64,000 bases of DNA from Platycnemis pennipes (lineage: Eukaryota; Arthropoda; Insecta; Odonata; Platycnemididae). Positions 23,381 to 35,624 of this stretch are shown in pieces. Both the position numbers and the translations under genes were made by a program. The first letter of the stretch is position 1, and each line of letters begins with the position of its first letter. The stretch spans positions 2,852,001 to 2,916,000 of the forward strand of contig OW121857.1 of the NCBI GenBank assembly GCA_933228895.1. The letters run 5' to 3'. Below the pieces are notes generated by a model. The model searched no databases, was not told the origin of the DNA, and saw only the letters and a list, made by a program, of their open reading frames with translations.

Positions 23381-23905
23381 GGTGGCGTTTACTCGGAACC
23401 GAAATCGCAATTTCGTACACGAAATCCTTAGATGAAAACAAAAAAAAGAATTTTAGTGAAAAATTTAATCTTCTAACCACAACCAATCACTCATAAATCA
23501 AAAATTTAAATAAGCAAAAGGTGACGCCCACCGAAAAAGCTGTTTTGATAACATTGACGTCATTTTACGTCTGTCCTTGACTGCTCTTATGGGAAGGGAA
23601 GGGAGTGGAGGGGGTTTCTCGGAAGGTCTGCTCGTACATATGCTGTCGCAACTGCTCCTATTGGCAGAGTCAGCTGTGTTCCCCCATTGCGATAAAAGTA
23701 GGTTCGCGGGCTCAGTTGTGATTGGACGAAGTCGATATACGTCCGAGGTTGCACCACGCCCACTTTTCCGAAAGGGTTAAAAATATTATTAAAATGCTTA
23801 TAACTCGAGAAATAATTGATGGGTCAGAAAACGGAAAAATATGAGTGTCTTTATTTTACAAACTCTATCAGATTCGGCAATTAAAAAAATATGGTAAACG
23901 ACCCC
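23381..23905 (-). repeat. 525-bp repeat family, best complete copy
   Basis: The copy runs from GGTGGCGTTTACT to GGTAAACGACCCC. Read inward, its ends (GGTGGCGTTTACT and GGGGTCGTTTACC) match at 10 of 13 positions, so it looks like a DNA-transposon MITE with short imperfect inverted ends. Other copies are at 11.1, 46.2 and (diverged) 58.6 kb. It is non-coding. Direct duplication of the flanks is not evident. Confidence 0.75.
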
Positions 23906-25075
23906 ATTACGCCCACCTCTTCTCAGAATACCTCAGTTAGTTACGATACTTATCCGTAGAGATCTATAGCATGCATAGCGTAACATCTTGTATATAATTA
24001 ACATTTCACTGTCATAAATGAGTAAGTATTCTCCAAAAGTATGTTCTGTCAAGGTGTTTGCTTACATTGTGTTTCCAACTGTAAGTAGTGTCTCATTTCC
24101 TCTTTCCCTTCTATTTCCTGCTTGCTTCATTCATAGCTTCGCAAACAACAAAACCCTCTCCATACTTTAGCCTCCCAAATAATGATTACCGCTCCTCTCC
24201 GCTCCTTTTGTGTACACCTTTGACCTTCATTTTATTTACTCTCTTTCCTGAGATAACTCCCCCGAAACTTTCCAAAATAATTATTTTTTGGACATTCCTC
24301 CATACCCGCGTGACAGCTCTGACGTCTGCATTTATCAGGATGGTAATTTTCCCCTTTAATCTCGACTCGTTAAGCTTACCTTTATTTCAAGTATGACTTT
24401 GAAGTTGAGGCTCAAAATAAACTGGAAAATCGATATCAGAAAAAGAACTTCTACGCATAATATAAAATGCACACAAAAATGCTTCCCGTACAGACATATA
24501 TTACGACTTTCTTCAAAAATGAGAGTATCAATGGGAGTCAAAAAAGTATTTTGCGCGGTCCCAGGTCGAAATTATATAAAAATATCGAAAAATTCCGAAT
24601 GACAAATAAACGTGGATGCACTTGAACGAATACTACAAGTACTATATGGTTCGATTCCACTGAAAAAATTTCAAAACCTTGTGTATCGTTATAATAAATA
24701 ATTCTGTCGTTAAAATACATTTGTCCCGAATAGCATGTTTCCTATTAAATAAGATCAAACCTTTTCGATAAGAAATGTTTTTAGAATGAATGATAACATT
24801 TTTCTTTTATCATATTGAAGTAATTGCTAATATGGCATGTACTGATAATAACCCCAAATTAAAGAGCCAACACCTTTGCAAGAGGGGCTGTGATCAATAA
24901 ATAATATTTCTTCAAAGATGTTTCATTCAATTGAAATACCGAAAGTTATTTTGAACAAATCTAAATATTAGAATACTGCGAGCATTTCATTAGTCTGGCA
25001 GTATTTACAGCATATTTTAATGTCAACATACATCGTATACATACAGTTCATAGTTGCAGTTATGCGAAAGGAAAT
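23906..25075. other. No recognised feature
   Basis: A C/T-rich open frame around 24088-24396 has no recognisable motif. The rest is AT-rich and unannotated. Confidence 0.45.
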
Positions 25076-25273
25076 AACTAAATCATTAACCGACTTTTTG
25101 AATAACAATTATCATATGTTTATGAATCAACCAACAATACTCCAATGTTTTAAGAAATGAGATTTCTATGCAAGCATAAGCATCATGTCTTCAAAAATTG
25201 GAGTATTTGATTGGCGTATTGAGTCATAAACATAAGATAATCGTTATTCAAAAAGTCGGTTAAGGATTTAGTT
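25076..25273. repeat. Foldback with ~80-bp arms
   Basis: 25076-25154 and 25189-25273 are inverted copies sharing ACCGACTTTTTGAATAAC, AT(C/T)ATATGTTTATGA-TCAA and ACTCCAAT. Only about 34 bp separates them, so the strand could fold into a long hairpin. No transposase or clear target duplication. Confidence 0.8.
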
Positions 25274-25699
25274 CTTTCGTTGAGCGGAAACATTATGGTT
25301 GTCATCAAAACTTACCGCAGAATAAATAAACATGCCGTATTATCTCCTGATCATTCATTGAATAAATAAATTGGAATATTGCCGTCCAATATCTAATTAA
25401 ATATATCTATTACCTGAAACTTAACCTAACTATCCCACTTTTCACTCTGGCTCCGTCATTAGTAAGGTATTAAAGCCGCATCTCAGGCCTTTCACGCCTG
25501 ATACACGGCTGACTTCTTCTACGAGAAGTTTTTCGTGAGTGAAAATTTACTATGGGTGCACAAGTAAAGTTGAACGAAACCATTTCCTCTTTTATACTTT
25601 TTGCTGCAGTCTCACTTTGAAGCCAAATCCTTTTGTGATCAATAACTTGAGAAAAGATCATGCCTTCCAATTAGAAGTTAGCATTGCCTAACACAGTTA
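25274..25699. other. No recognised feature
   Basis: AT-rich sequence between a foldback and an RT fragment; nothing identifiable. Confidence 0.5.
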
Positions 25700-25903
25700 A
25701 TTCTAAACCCTTGCAAATTGATCAAATCAGACTGATATCATATTTTACATCACCCCAGTTTAAACCTCCATAATTCAAGGCGACATCATCAGCAAATGCT
25801 GTGACATGACCTCTAAAATTCAAATTACATAGATCGTTTATATAAACTAGAAATAGGACTGGACCCAAGAAGGAGCCTTGTGGAACTCCAGAAGTTATCA
25901 TAC
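25700..25903 (-). mobile_element. LINE reverse transcriptase core fragment
   Basis: The minus strand reads [32 protein letters not shown] and [18 protein letters not shown] motifs including the catalytic FADD. It is close to the equivalent stretch of the LINE at 29.2-32.3 kb, so it is an internal fragment of the same family. Only about 65 codons remain, cut on both sides. Unlike many copies here it is open over the catalytic motif. Confidence 0.8.
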
Positions 25904-27416
25904 CCTAACTCCGTCCCTACCAAATGTGAAAGCACTGAGCCTAAATGCCATCACTACCCGGGAAGTGGTTCCTTTCCAGCTCACCGGGGAAGCACTGCAG
26001 TTTGCTGCAGGAAACCCCAGCCCCTTCCCATCATCCTCCACTCCGCCAGACGGCTCCTCCTCCGAGGGACTTCATTAGCCGCGCCCTTTTCGACCATACG
26101 CCTCCACGCGCTGGTCCTCCCCCGATTCGACCACTTCGATTATCGACTCCCTGCCGGGCGCGGATTTCGAGATGAACGACCCCCGAGCATAAAAAGATTG
26201 GGAGTAGGAGTGGAGGCACGAGTCGCTGAATTGGTGGGCTCAAAGGACTTGGACTTTTTAGGGAAATAAATGCTGACTCAGCTAAATGCACGGCGTGCAT
26301 TGTTTCTCTCCTGGCTCACGCTGGACACGACAGAGCACGCATATTGAGGTCAGAACGCAGAGTAGGCCAGGGTCTCCCAGCTCATTACGATTCAGACCAG
26401 AGCTTACAATTGGAAAATACGAATTTAACCGCATTTCGTGCGCTCACATTTATCTCGCGTTGCTGAATGGAAAATTAATCTAAAATGAATCTCATTGAAG
26501 CGAATGAATCGATGATATTATTCACCTTTAGTCTCCTCAGGGTGAAATTATATTGCATATCTAATCAATGCAGACATATCTCAATGTTAACAGGGATTGA
26601 ATTTAAAATCACGAAGTAACTCCTGGATTTTTAACGATATATTATAGAATAAAGAAAGAATAACTACACGGAGCTGTACGAATAGAAAATTAGCTCCACC
26701 ATTGGGTTACATAGGATCTTTAACCAAAAACCAGATCACTCAGTATTGTGATGAAATCACTCCTGTTTGTGTGTCAAACACATACTGTTTGTGTGTCAAA
26801 CGACCCTTGATAAACTGACTAGTGATATATCACCGTTTTCTTAAAGAACTTTGATGTCACTGTGTCATAATATTGGTTTTTGATAGAATGATGCAAAAGA
26901 TATGATGATAAACTTGCAAGTATAAGAAAACATGCACGACAATGTAATTTAAAAACAAATTCAGATAAATGAAAGTTTTATTGTTAATTATCATGATCTC
27001 TTTCGCTAACTGTACTTTCGCAATGCTACAATTAGGTTTTCTCTCGTAATAATTCAATGGAAAACTGCAACTTGGATCACTATGCTCCTGGCATAATAAG
27101 AAAAGTCCTTTCTTTCCTATCTTCTCGTCCTTGCCGGCCATTAGCCCTGCTAGGGAAACAATATTAGCGCTAGGTTCCGTGAATGGATGAGGACTTCAGG
27201 AAGGGAGATCGTGAGAGAGTCACGTTGTATTAATTGCCATCGATATTTTAGTCCTCGACGAAAATGATGCAGTGGTTGATGAAATATATCTCTAGCTTTA
27301 AAACGTTATAGAGTCCTTCTCAGTAAATCGATGTAAAATTATACAACTACGGAATATACACAAATATCACACGCTGCATTTTACAAAAATTAAGCGGGCG
27401 TCAGAAAAGGGTCGTC

Positions 27417-27524
27417 ACACGTGGCATTATGTCCGACGCAGACGCAGTGGACATAATGCCACTTGTAAAATCGCCTTGGAGACCAGGCGATTACTTCTCA
27501 ATCACCTGGTCTCCAAGGAGGCGT
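27417..27524. repeat. Two adjacent strong hairpins
   Basis: GTGGCATTATGTCC (27421-27434) pairs perfectly with 27449-27462, and the stem extends to 18 bp with one mismatch. Its 14-base loop is a GACGCA repeat. Right after it, CCTTGGAGACCAGG (27474-27487) pairs perfectly with 27505-27518 around a loop of about 17 bases, with extra pairing either side. Two such stems in 108 bp are unlikely by chance. Confidence 0.85.
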
Positions 27525-28414
27525 AAATTCGTCACTGCTACTTACATTTTTGATAAATGAATCAGATACATAAGTACATGTATTTTCTATACGAGAGACC
27601 AAAACTGTTCCACAAAAGGGCACACTGTCCTAAACATAAATGGTTTAAAATTCCTTAAATAAATTTTGAGAAACGGTTGATGGCTCCGCAGAAAAATGAT
27701 ACAACTACTAATGTCATTTGATAAATTAATGCATTTTGATTCAATCAAATTTTAATCACTTTTGATTACCTATCCTTAACCATGCTTTTTTTGCATATTA
27801 GAATGGAGATCTAGACGCTAAACGCAGGTACTGAAGTTTTATTTACACGTTCTCTTTAACGTTTACTCTAATAGATATCAATAGTGGAGACTTGATGACA
27901 ATTAGTATCCGTAATAGTAAATCTATTACATCATATTTATTGATTATGGTTATATTATTATAATATATTCATCCCTTGTCTCTCACCCAAGTGAGTTCAT
28001 CGTACTTTATAGACGTCAAGTAGACGTGGAATTGCAAGATGCATTACAGGATGAGACTCGTCTTAGTTGTTCAATATGTAAATCTTCTAGTCAAACTCAT
28101 GTTTCCTGTATTCTCCTGTTTTGCTTCATTTATAGAATTCTTTCCTGGGGCTCATCACCCACTCCATGTCCTCATGGAATCATTCTTTCCTCGTGCCATG
28201 GATTGCATTTTTCACTTCATTATTCTTGTTTGATAAACGTTGGTGCTTAATTTACCGCTCCTACATCCTTTTCTAGGCACTGAATGAAGAGTATATTTAC
28301 TATAAATGTTTGACTAGTTCAGGTATGTTTGAATTCCTATACACTTTTTACCCCAGCCTATCTTTTGCGTAATATCCTTCTCTAGTTTTGCTTGCTCCGC
28401 ACCTTTGTGATACC

Positions 28415-28478
28415 CGTCCTCCCACAGCCCCGTCCTCCCACAGCCCCGTCCTCCCACAGCCCCGCCCTCCCACGTCCT
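28415..28478. repeat. 16-bp minisatellite, about 4 units
   Basis: TCCTCCCACAGCCCCG is repeated in tandem about three and a half times, the last unit degenerate. Confidence 0.9.
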
Positions 28479-29159
28479 CCGAAACACCGTCCCCCATTCT
28501 CCCTCTCTGCCTTCTTGTTTTTTCAATCAACTTCTTGTCTTCCGCGACTGTCTCCGCTGCACTCCTACATATGTGTGCATTTCCACCTTCGTCGGTGATG
28601 TAATCCGGACGCTTATTGCAATCCTATTTCCTTTGAGTTAATATTCCGTGGCACCATGCATACAACGCCACACTCCTTTCTTAGACTTCTCGGCAGCTTC
28701 CTCTTTACCCATCGTCATTTACTCTCTTCTTAGCGCAAACGCCTCTTATGCCACCACGATTATACTTCGAGCTCTTTGCTTCAAAACACTTCCTGGTAAA
28801 CTGCTCCGCTTGCAGTGCCCACTTCATTCTAAATTTAATGTGTCCCATCTTGGAAACCTCATTATTTCAGCCATCCCTCAGCCACCTCTGCTATGCATCG
28901 TCTACTTTTCTCTCCAAACCATCTGGCGTGCGTGTTCTTGTCTAGAGCTCTTGCGTTCGTCCGCGTTCGGCACAAATGCCTCTTTTCGTTTTGTAATACG
29001 CTAGGAAGACCGGAATTGTTAATGATCTTTCAAAGCTAATTTACAGCTTCATTTATAATAGTAAAAATAAGTTCACCCGCAGAACTTTGTACTTAGCATC
29101 ACAAATGCTTTGGGGTAAAATAACACTAGGTACTAATTGATAAGTAGGTTATTTCATAG

Positions 29160-32100
29160 CAATGTATTGTTCATCAAAATATCCGTAGTCTCAGATCAAA
29201 CTTTGATTTATTTGTTACGCATCTACATGGCCTTTCTTATTTACCGAGTTTAATCATACTGAGTGAAATATGGGTTTGTGAACATGAACATCACCATTAC
29301 AAATTAAAAGGTTATAAATATTTTGCCCAATGCAGTAGTAGTAGGCGATCTAGAGGTGTTATTGTTTATGTGCAAGGTACAATTGATCGCTACTCTAATG
29401 TAATTTAAGCTGTCACTGCTGATTTTGTCCAGGTGACCCTCAAACTTGAAAAATTCGAATTACAGTAAATTGCTCTCTATAGAGATCAAACTTTTCCGAT
29501 AGCACAATTTTTATCCGAATATGTACCGCTTATGTATAGTTTAAAAGGTAATATAATTGTTATTGGTGATGTCAACATTAATATTATGGTACCTTCTAAT
29601 GATTCTGATCATTACTTAAACTCAATAAGCTCCATAGGGTAAGCGTGTCTGATTGACTCGCCAACTAGGGTAACAGGACACTCCGCTACCTGTATTGATC
29701 ACCTGTTTGCTAGGATATATAAAATGTGCACGCATGACCTTCAAATAGAAGTACTTCATGAAGCAATAAGCGATCACTCTTTGATTCGCTGTTCTGTGTG
29801 AAAGAACCAAAGCAAAATTAACGACTACTCCTGCCAAAACTAAGATAGACTATGAATATTTTAAAATCAAAATAGCCGAAGTAGATTGGAGTCCAGTTGT
29901 AAACGAAGTAGACGCATCAAAGGCTATTTCGTTATTTCATGACTAACTAATAGGTGCCATATCTGCACCAAGAATTAAATTAAAATAATTACGACACAAG
30001 AAAAAAATTAAAGCCATGGATAACTAGTCATTTACTAAACCTTATTGAAAGGAAAAATTATCTGTTCAAGAAACATAGACGCCATCCATTAAACGAAAGT
30101 TTAGCAAAGAAATTTATTAACTGTAGAAATAATTTGAAAAATGAACTTAGGATTGCTTCTAATAACTACTATTTGCACAGATTTCAAGGAGAAAATGGAA
30201 ACTCAAAGATGCAATGGAAAATAGTCAAGGAAATATCCGGCCGCATACCACTCCGAAATACTCCCCATGAAATCTGACTGAAAATAGACGGTAGTACAAT
30301 ATTCGCTCGTTCTAAAATAGCTAGGGCATTTAATAGCTGTTTTGTTTCCTCCTACGATAGCAATAATAAGAGTAATGACAGTGGCATTGATGAATTCGTC
30401 GCTGAGTGTTGTGATTATTCACATAGATTCGAATCCATGTACCTAGAACCAGTAGACCCTGCTGAAATAACTAAATTAGTAAGATCTTTTCCTGCTAGCA
30501 AATCCCCTGGTTAAGACAACGTCAACAGTGAACTTTTGAAACTTGTTATTAACGAATTAGCTCCTATTCTTTCTCATATATTTAATTTAAGTTTTACCAG
30601 AGGCTTTTATCCTGACGAGATAAAAAAGGCGGTGGTCATACCCTTATATAAAAAAGATGATCAAGTTTACTAAATTATCGCCCAATTTCATTGCTATCGC
30701 AATTTTAAAAAATTATAGAGAAGCTAGTCAACTCGAGATTAATTAAATTTCTCAATAAAAACGGCTTCTTCAGCAAAAATCAGTAAGGTTTTTTAAGTGG
30801 AAAGGGGACAGAAGATGCTCTAGAAAATTATTTTACTCATGTTTCCAAGGCTATAAACTCAAATCGACGCACTGACAGCCCTTTCATTGACATTAGCATG
30901 GCTTTTGATAACATTGACCACAAGATTCTAACCTTTAAGCTTCAGAGAGCTGGTATTCGAGGAATACCACTAAAATGGTTTACCAGTTACCTGTCATCGA
31001 GAATGCAGTGTGTAAAAATTGGTGATATTTATAGTAATTACAATACGATACTTCTGGAGTTCCACAAGGCTCTGTCTTGGGTCCAGTCCTATTTCTAGTT
31101 TATATAAACGATCTATGTTATTTCAATTTTAGAGGTCATGTGACAGCATTTGCTGATGATGTCGCCTTAAATTATGGAGGTTTACTCTGGAGTGATGTAA
31201 AATATGATATGAGGTCTGATTTGATCAATTTGCAACGTTGGTTTGCTTCCAACAAATTGTAAATGAGTGTAACTAAAACGAAATATGTGTTACCATTTAT
31301 GTAACAGGTACAAGTTTGATTTAGTTTTATATTATCATGAAGAAAACTGTCCGATAACTTCATGCAATAGCTGTTTGCCCATTGAACGGGTTTCCAGTTT
31401 TAAGTACCTGGAAGTAACCATTGATGAATTCTTAAAGTGGCAACAACATATTCATAGTCTAACAAATAAAATGTGACAAACACTGACAAATTTTTACTTC
31501 ATCAGAAATCAATGCTCTTTATATTTCCTTAGGATAATTTATAACGCGTTAGTACATTCCAGACTAAGTTATGGCATTTTTTGTTGGGGTGGCGCTTATT
31601 TGAACTCCTTGAAACCTGCCGTTTTTTACAAAAAAGAATTATTCGTGTTATTTTGAAAAAGAACACAATTGAAAGATCCTTCCCACTTTTTCTTCATTTA
31701 CGTTTGTTTCCATTGAAGCATCTATATATTTATAAGGTTTTACGGTGTTTTTATATTAGAAGTGGTAACTCTTTTCTATTATATTTCTGTGCCTGCTTTC
31801 TCCCTTTACCCTGCGATAAAAAGGTATACCCCTACCAAAATCAAATTTGACGTTGTTTAAAAGATGTTTTTTGTATGACCAAAGTTATACAATCTAAAGT
31901 TATGCAATCAATTTACCCCAGTCATGCATTAGTTCTAAGTCTATGAAGTTCTAAGTTCTAAGTTTTTGGGAAACGTATATTCTTGACTTCTCACCAAAGG
32001 AAGTGTAGAGCATATATTGTTGTAAAATATTAACGTAAATGAGTTATAAATAAACTCTTAGTAGGTAGCTTTTAAGTTACGCACTTCCATTGTTTAGAAA

Positions 32101-32268
32101 TTGTCATGGTATCACTACACGAGCCATATATATATCTTTAAGTAAAGCATAATATATTATTATTTGATGGTAGCCTTAAAAAGCTTCTCCTTCAAGGCCA
32201 CCTAAAATTACTCTAAATTTGCTATTGAAATGTAATTTGTGTATGGAGTAATAAACTTATTATTATGT
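29160..32268 (+). mobile_element. Near full-length degraded LINE (CR1/L2-like)
   Basis: This is the most complete retrotransposon here. The endonuclease begins near 29167 with HQNIRSLRSNFDLF, then LSEIWV, RGVIVYV, VIGDVNINI, DSPTRVTGHSATCIDHLF and ISDHSLI, covering its expected motif order to about 29800. A linker leads to the RT: DPAEITKLVRSFPASKSPG, then YPDEIKKAVVIPLYKK, FLSGKGTEDALENYF, DISMAFDNIDHKIL, GIPLKWFTSYLSSR, a frameshift at the VPQGS block, VYINDLC and [12 protein letters not shown]. After the RT are SSFKYLEVTIDE and HSRLSYGIFCWGG. The element ends AT-rich with a TTATTA tail near 32268. I count at least ten stops or shifts, so it is dead. Clade is inferred from the motif pattern. 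Confidence 0.85.
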
Positions 32269-33095
32269 TATTATAATTATTATATAATTAATTTGACATT
32301 TTAATAATGCTTAAAACACTATGGCTAAGCAACTGACGCCAGCATGTGAATGACTACCCGGTGAATAAATTTAAAAGTAGAATGTGCAATGTAATGCAAA
32401 TCAACGTTATACTCAATTGTTTTTTATTACTTTTAAGCTCACCGATAACGTCTTTTATGAGTTTTTACTGGCGTAAGAGAATGAAATCAATCTCCACAGA
32501 GCTCGCAGAACATGTAACCAGGCCGATGCAAAGGCAGTGAACCCAGTATCTGACTTGGATCAGAGAATTGTGCTGTACACCCTTCACGGGCTAAAATTTA
32601 TTACCTGGAAGCGGAGAGAATTTATTTGAGAACTCGGAACTCGGGAAATTTCTCGGCAATTTTTCACGAAACCAGGAAGAAATAATTTCAAATTCTATGG
32701 GCCTTTACTCTGAGCTACTCCCATTCGTCATTCCCGGACCGCCTCCAAAGTAAATAACTGACAAAGAAAACTGACCTACAAAAACTACCTAAAATATGAG
32801 TTGGTGCATATATTTTACGTTTGGAGAAATTTAAATTAAAATTGTTTACTGGTGGCATATTGCACAAAAACTGATGACGAGGAAGTTCTGATCGCACCAT
32901 CAGAAACTGATGACAGTTGCGATAAGAAAATAATTGTCATTCTCCTAACCAAGTCACCATGTCAATAACAGGACATCTTCGTGATTTTTTACTGCCGCGA
33001 TTTAAAATTCCTCATCAGAAAATGTGCCGAGAAATTTTGTTATACACTATATAAAAATTTAAAGTTCGCAACAATCCGTGAAAACTTTAATGGCG
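32269..33095. other. No recognised feature
   Basis: AT-rich sequence between two LINE relics; short open frames only. Confidence 0.5.
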
Positions 33096-33099
33096 TTAC

Positions 33100-34090
33100 C
33101 CACTGAATTTGCACAATATCATTAACAGCATAGCATCCATCCTCAAGTCCAATTACGAGATCTGCTTCCTTGTCCCTAATGGCATTGCATATTCCTCGAA
33201 GTGATTCCTCACCATCCTACTTCACATTTCCATGTGCGAGATTGCTTTGCACATCTTCGCAGATATCCTTAGCCTATATTTTTTCTGCATTTATCGATTT
33301 AGAATTTACCGCACTCCTTGTTCTTTTGCAGCAATTATTGCCTTTCTTCATGCTTCACATTATTCTCCTCTCTTCAATCAATCCTAACAAATCTTCCGTA
33401 ATCCATGGATTCTTCTTGGCAACTTTTCTTCTCCCCACAACTTCTTTTGCTGCTTCCTGTAGCCCGATTTTGATTATATCATATCTATTTTCCACTGATT
33501 TCACATCCAGGTCCTGTTCTATCTTGTCTTACATGCCCTTTGAAAGGCTTCCCATTGTTGAGGCTCCTGCAGTTTCTCTACATGTCGTACGTCTGCTGAT
33601 TGATTTCTTAAATGTCTTCTTTGTAAAGTTCGCATTTCATTATCACTGATGTATGGTCACTGTCGATATTCGTATCCAGGTAGCTTTTGCAGTTCTTCAC
33701 CTGGTTCCTGAATCTTCGCTTCATTAAAATGTAGTCAATTTGAAATGTTCTTCTGTGTCCCGGAATTTTCCAAGTGTATCTTCTCTGTTGGTGGAATTTA
33801 AAGAATGTTATTGCCACCGCCAGCATGTTCTGTGTGCAGAATTCTACAAGTCTTTCTTTTCTCTCATTTCCGTTTCCCAAGCCATATTTTTCGGTCTTAT
33901 TCCTCCTTGACCTTCACCTACGGTAGAGCTCCAATCTCCTAAAACAAATTGGTTACCTTCTCCTCTAAACTGCTTTATTACTTCCGTGATATCCACATTG
34001 ATACACTTCATCTTCCACTTCTTCATCTTCGTAGTCCAACGTAGGCATATAAACTTGCACAATGGTTTGGTCTCAATCTGTACTCCCTGA
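33100..34090 (-). mobile_element. RTE-like LINE endonuclease fragment
   Basis: The minus strand carries the second half of an RTE-type endonuclease. From about 34080 it reads TIVQVYMPTLDYEDEEVED, then (next frame) EGNQFVLGDWSSTVGEGQGG, then NGNERKERLVEFC, TWKIPGHRRTFQIDYIL and the catalytic DSDHTSVI block ending near 33610. Past this come a KKNPWITEDLL-like linker and KEADLVIGLEDG. Sequence such as NERGERLVDFC and QIDYIL is typical of the RTE-like endonuclease-RT proteins whose 3' ends litter this window. The RT itself is missing. At least four frameshifts or stops. Confidence 0.75.
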
Positions 34091-34844
34091 CGTTACTGTA
34101 CCGCACCCTAGTATGGTCAGATTGGACCATGGTTTCATAGTATATTCTTCCGCCCGGGAGTCATATTGACGACCGTTGTCAACGGTGCATAGTGCTGGGC
34201 TACCGATGGCAATTGGTCCCTCCATTCCGCCTCCCGTATCTATGCAGATTCGGGCGAGCTTCCGTTGAATGTCAGGAGCAATATACTTATGTGCAACCAT
34301 GTTGCCAAGGTTAAACTCAAAGGAGCATCCTTGTTTTAATATTGTTTCTAACACCCGTTTCATTCATATTTTTAATAATAGACGAACACGGTGCACAAGA
34401 CCACTAAGTGTGCGGATTAAGTCTTTTAAGGATGACTACGGTATTTCGCTCACGAAATTAAACCGAGATAAGAATTTCAGAGCACCTCCGTGGGGAAAGT
34501 AAGTCAACCAGTACGTAACTTCAGCTTATAGAGTTACTACACGTCTTCCACCGTTACTGCCGAGTAGCAGTGCTCTTTCCGAGAGATTATTGACACACGT
34601 CCCGGCTCCGCCGCCGCGCCGCTTACGCGGATGGCTCGAAGACGGAGGAGGCGTGTGAGGTGAACTCATCCCACCACGAAGTCATCACGGCAAGGTTTAA
34701 TCCCATGATACACAGCGGAGCTCCTTCCTATAAGGATGGCTCTGTGCGGGATTAAGGGACGTAATGCCTCCATTATAGTCTGCAGTGACTTCGTGAGTGC
34801 ACTGTAGGCCATGTCTCGCTTTTTCCCAATGCACCCAATGGGGA
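34091..34844. other. No recognised feature; partial inverted repeat
   Basis: A minus-strand open frame continues upstream of the endonuclease but does not match its N-terminus. A GC-rich stretch lies at 34590-34665. CACGAAGTCA (34675-34684) and TGACTTCGTG (34786-34795) are perfect inverted copies, and TTAATCCC/GGGATTAA pair inside them. Confidence 0.4.
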
Positions 34845-35598
34845 ATATCCACTATTTTTTATAGCTCTTCGAATGTGAAGTTTATTAGCTAAAATCGCTA
34901 AAATGAGCTGGGCAAAAATGTTGCTGAAGAATTAAGTTGTGTTACAAAGATATTACTCTTTGAAAATTGTACATTTTAGGCTGCTTAAAGACACGACGAC
35001 ATCGCGTGACGCCACGGCACGGTATCACTATGGGCGTTGTTCATCTGTTTATGCGTGGAGGTAAGTTGTTTAATGAATACTTGGCGATAACGTATGTATT
35101 TATCTCATTTGTTTAATGCAATAAACGATTGTATTTCGATTTTTTATTTACAGAGTATGGATGGTAACAAGCAAATCGTCCATAAATTATATAATCCCTT
35201 TATAGTGCCCTAGAATTTCTGCTACGTCTATGCAATTACTAGTTTTTTTAAAGAAGAATGCCGCCGTAAGGGAGTCTACCAAAGGAAATTGTCACAATGT
35301 GCTTTTTTAAGTATTTTTTCAATCATTGTTTCGTTCGAGAAACTGCTAAAAACCTCAAAACAATATATTCACTTCGTTTTCTTTTAAAAATAAATGTCTA
35401 TCTCCGTAGCAACATGGAACCAATACCGTGCAGTGACGTCAGAAGGTGTTTCATGTCACATGACTTTCGTCAATTTTCGGGAACATTTTAATGTCATTTA
35501 ATAACCTTTGTGGTGGGCGTAGAAAAATTTGGCCTATACATTTAAATTGGTGAGAAAATTTCGCATCAAGTACATCATTAATCTTCGAGAAACAAATT
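34845..35598 (+). repeat. Two-copy dispersed repeat, copy 2
   Basis: Homologous to 7919-8475 in the same orientation, starting CAATGGGGAATATCCAC and ending near CGAGAAACAAAT. It is longer than copy 1 through internal segments around 35150-35400. It lies directly before an RNase H fragment, but copy 1 has no such neighbour, so the adjacency is probably accidental. Confidence 0.7.
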
Positions 35599-35624
35599 TC
35601 ATGCATTGACCAGGATATTCAATG

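Larger units (their letters stand above)
25904..29150. other. No recognised gene; hairpins and a short minisatellite
   Basis: No coding signal is recognised. Local structures are listed separately at 27417 and 28415. A direct duplication of TGTTTGTGTGTCAAAC lies near 26764 and 26788. Confidence 0.45.

Noticed and set aside
25880..26300. Overlapping open frames on both strands
   Set aside because: P/R/S-rich frames from GC-biased sequence without any family motif.
33170..33649. 159-codon plus-strand open frame
   Set aside because: It is antisense to the RTE-like endonuclease and linker relic on the minus strand.
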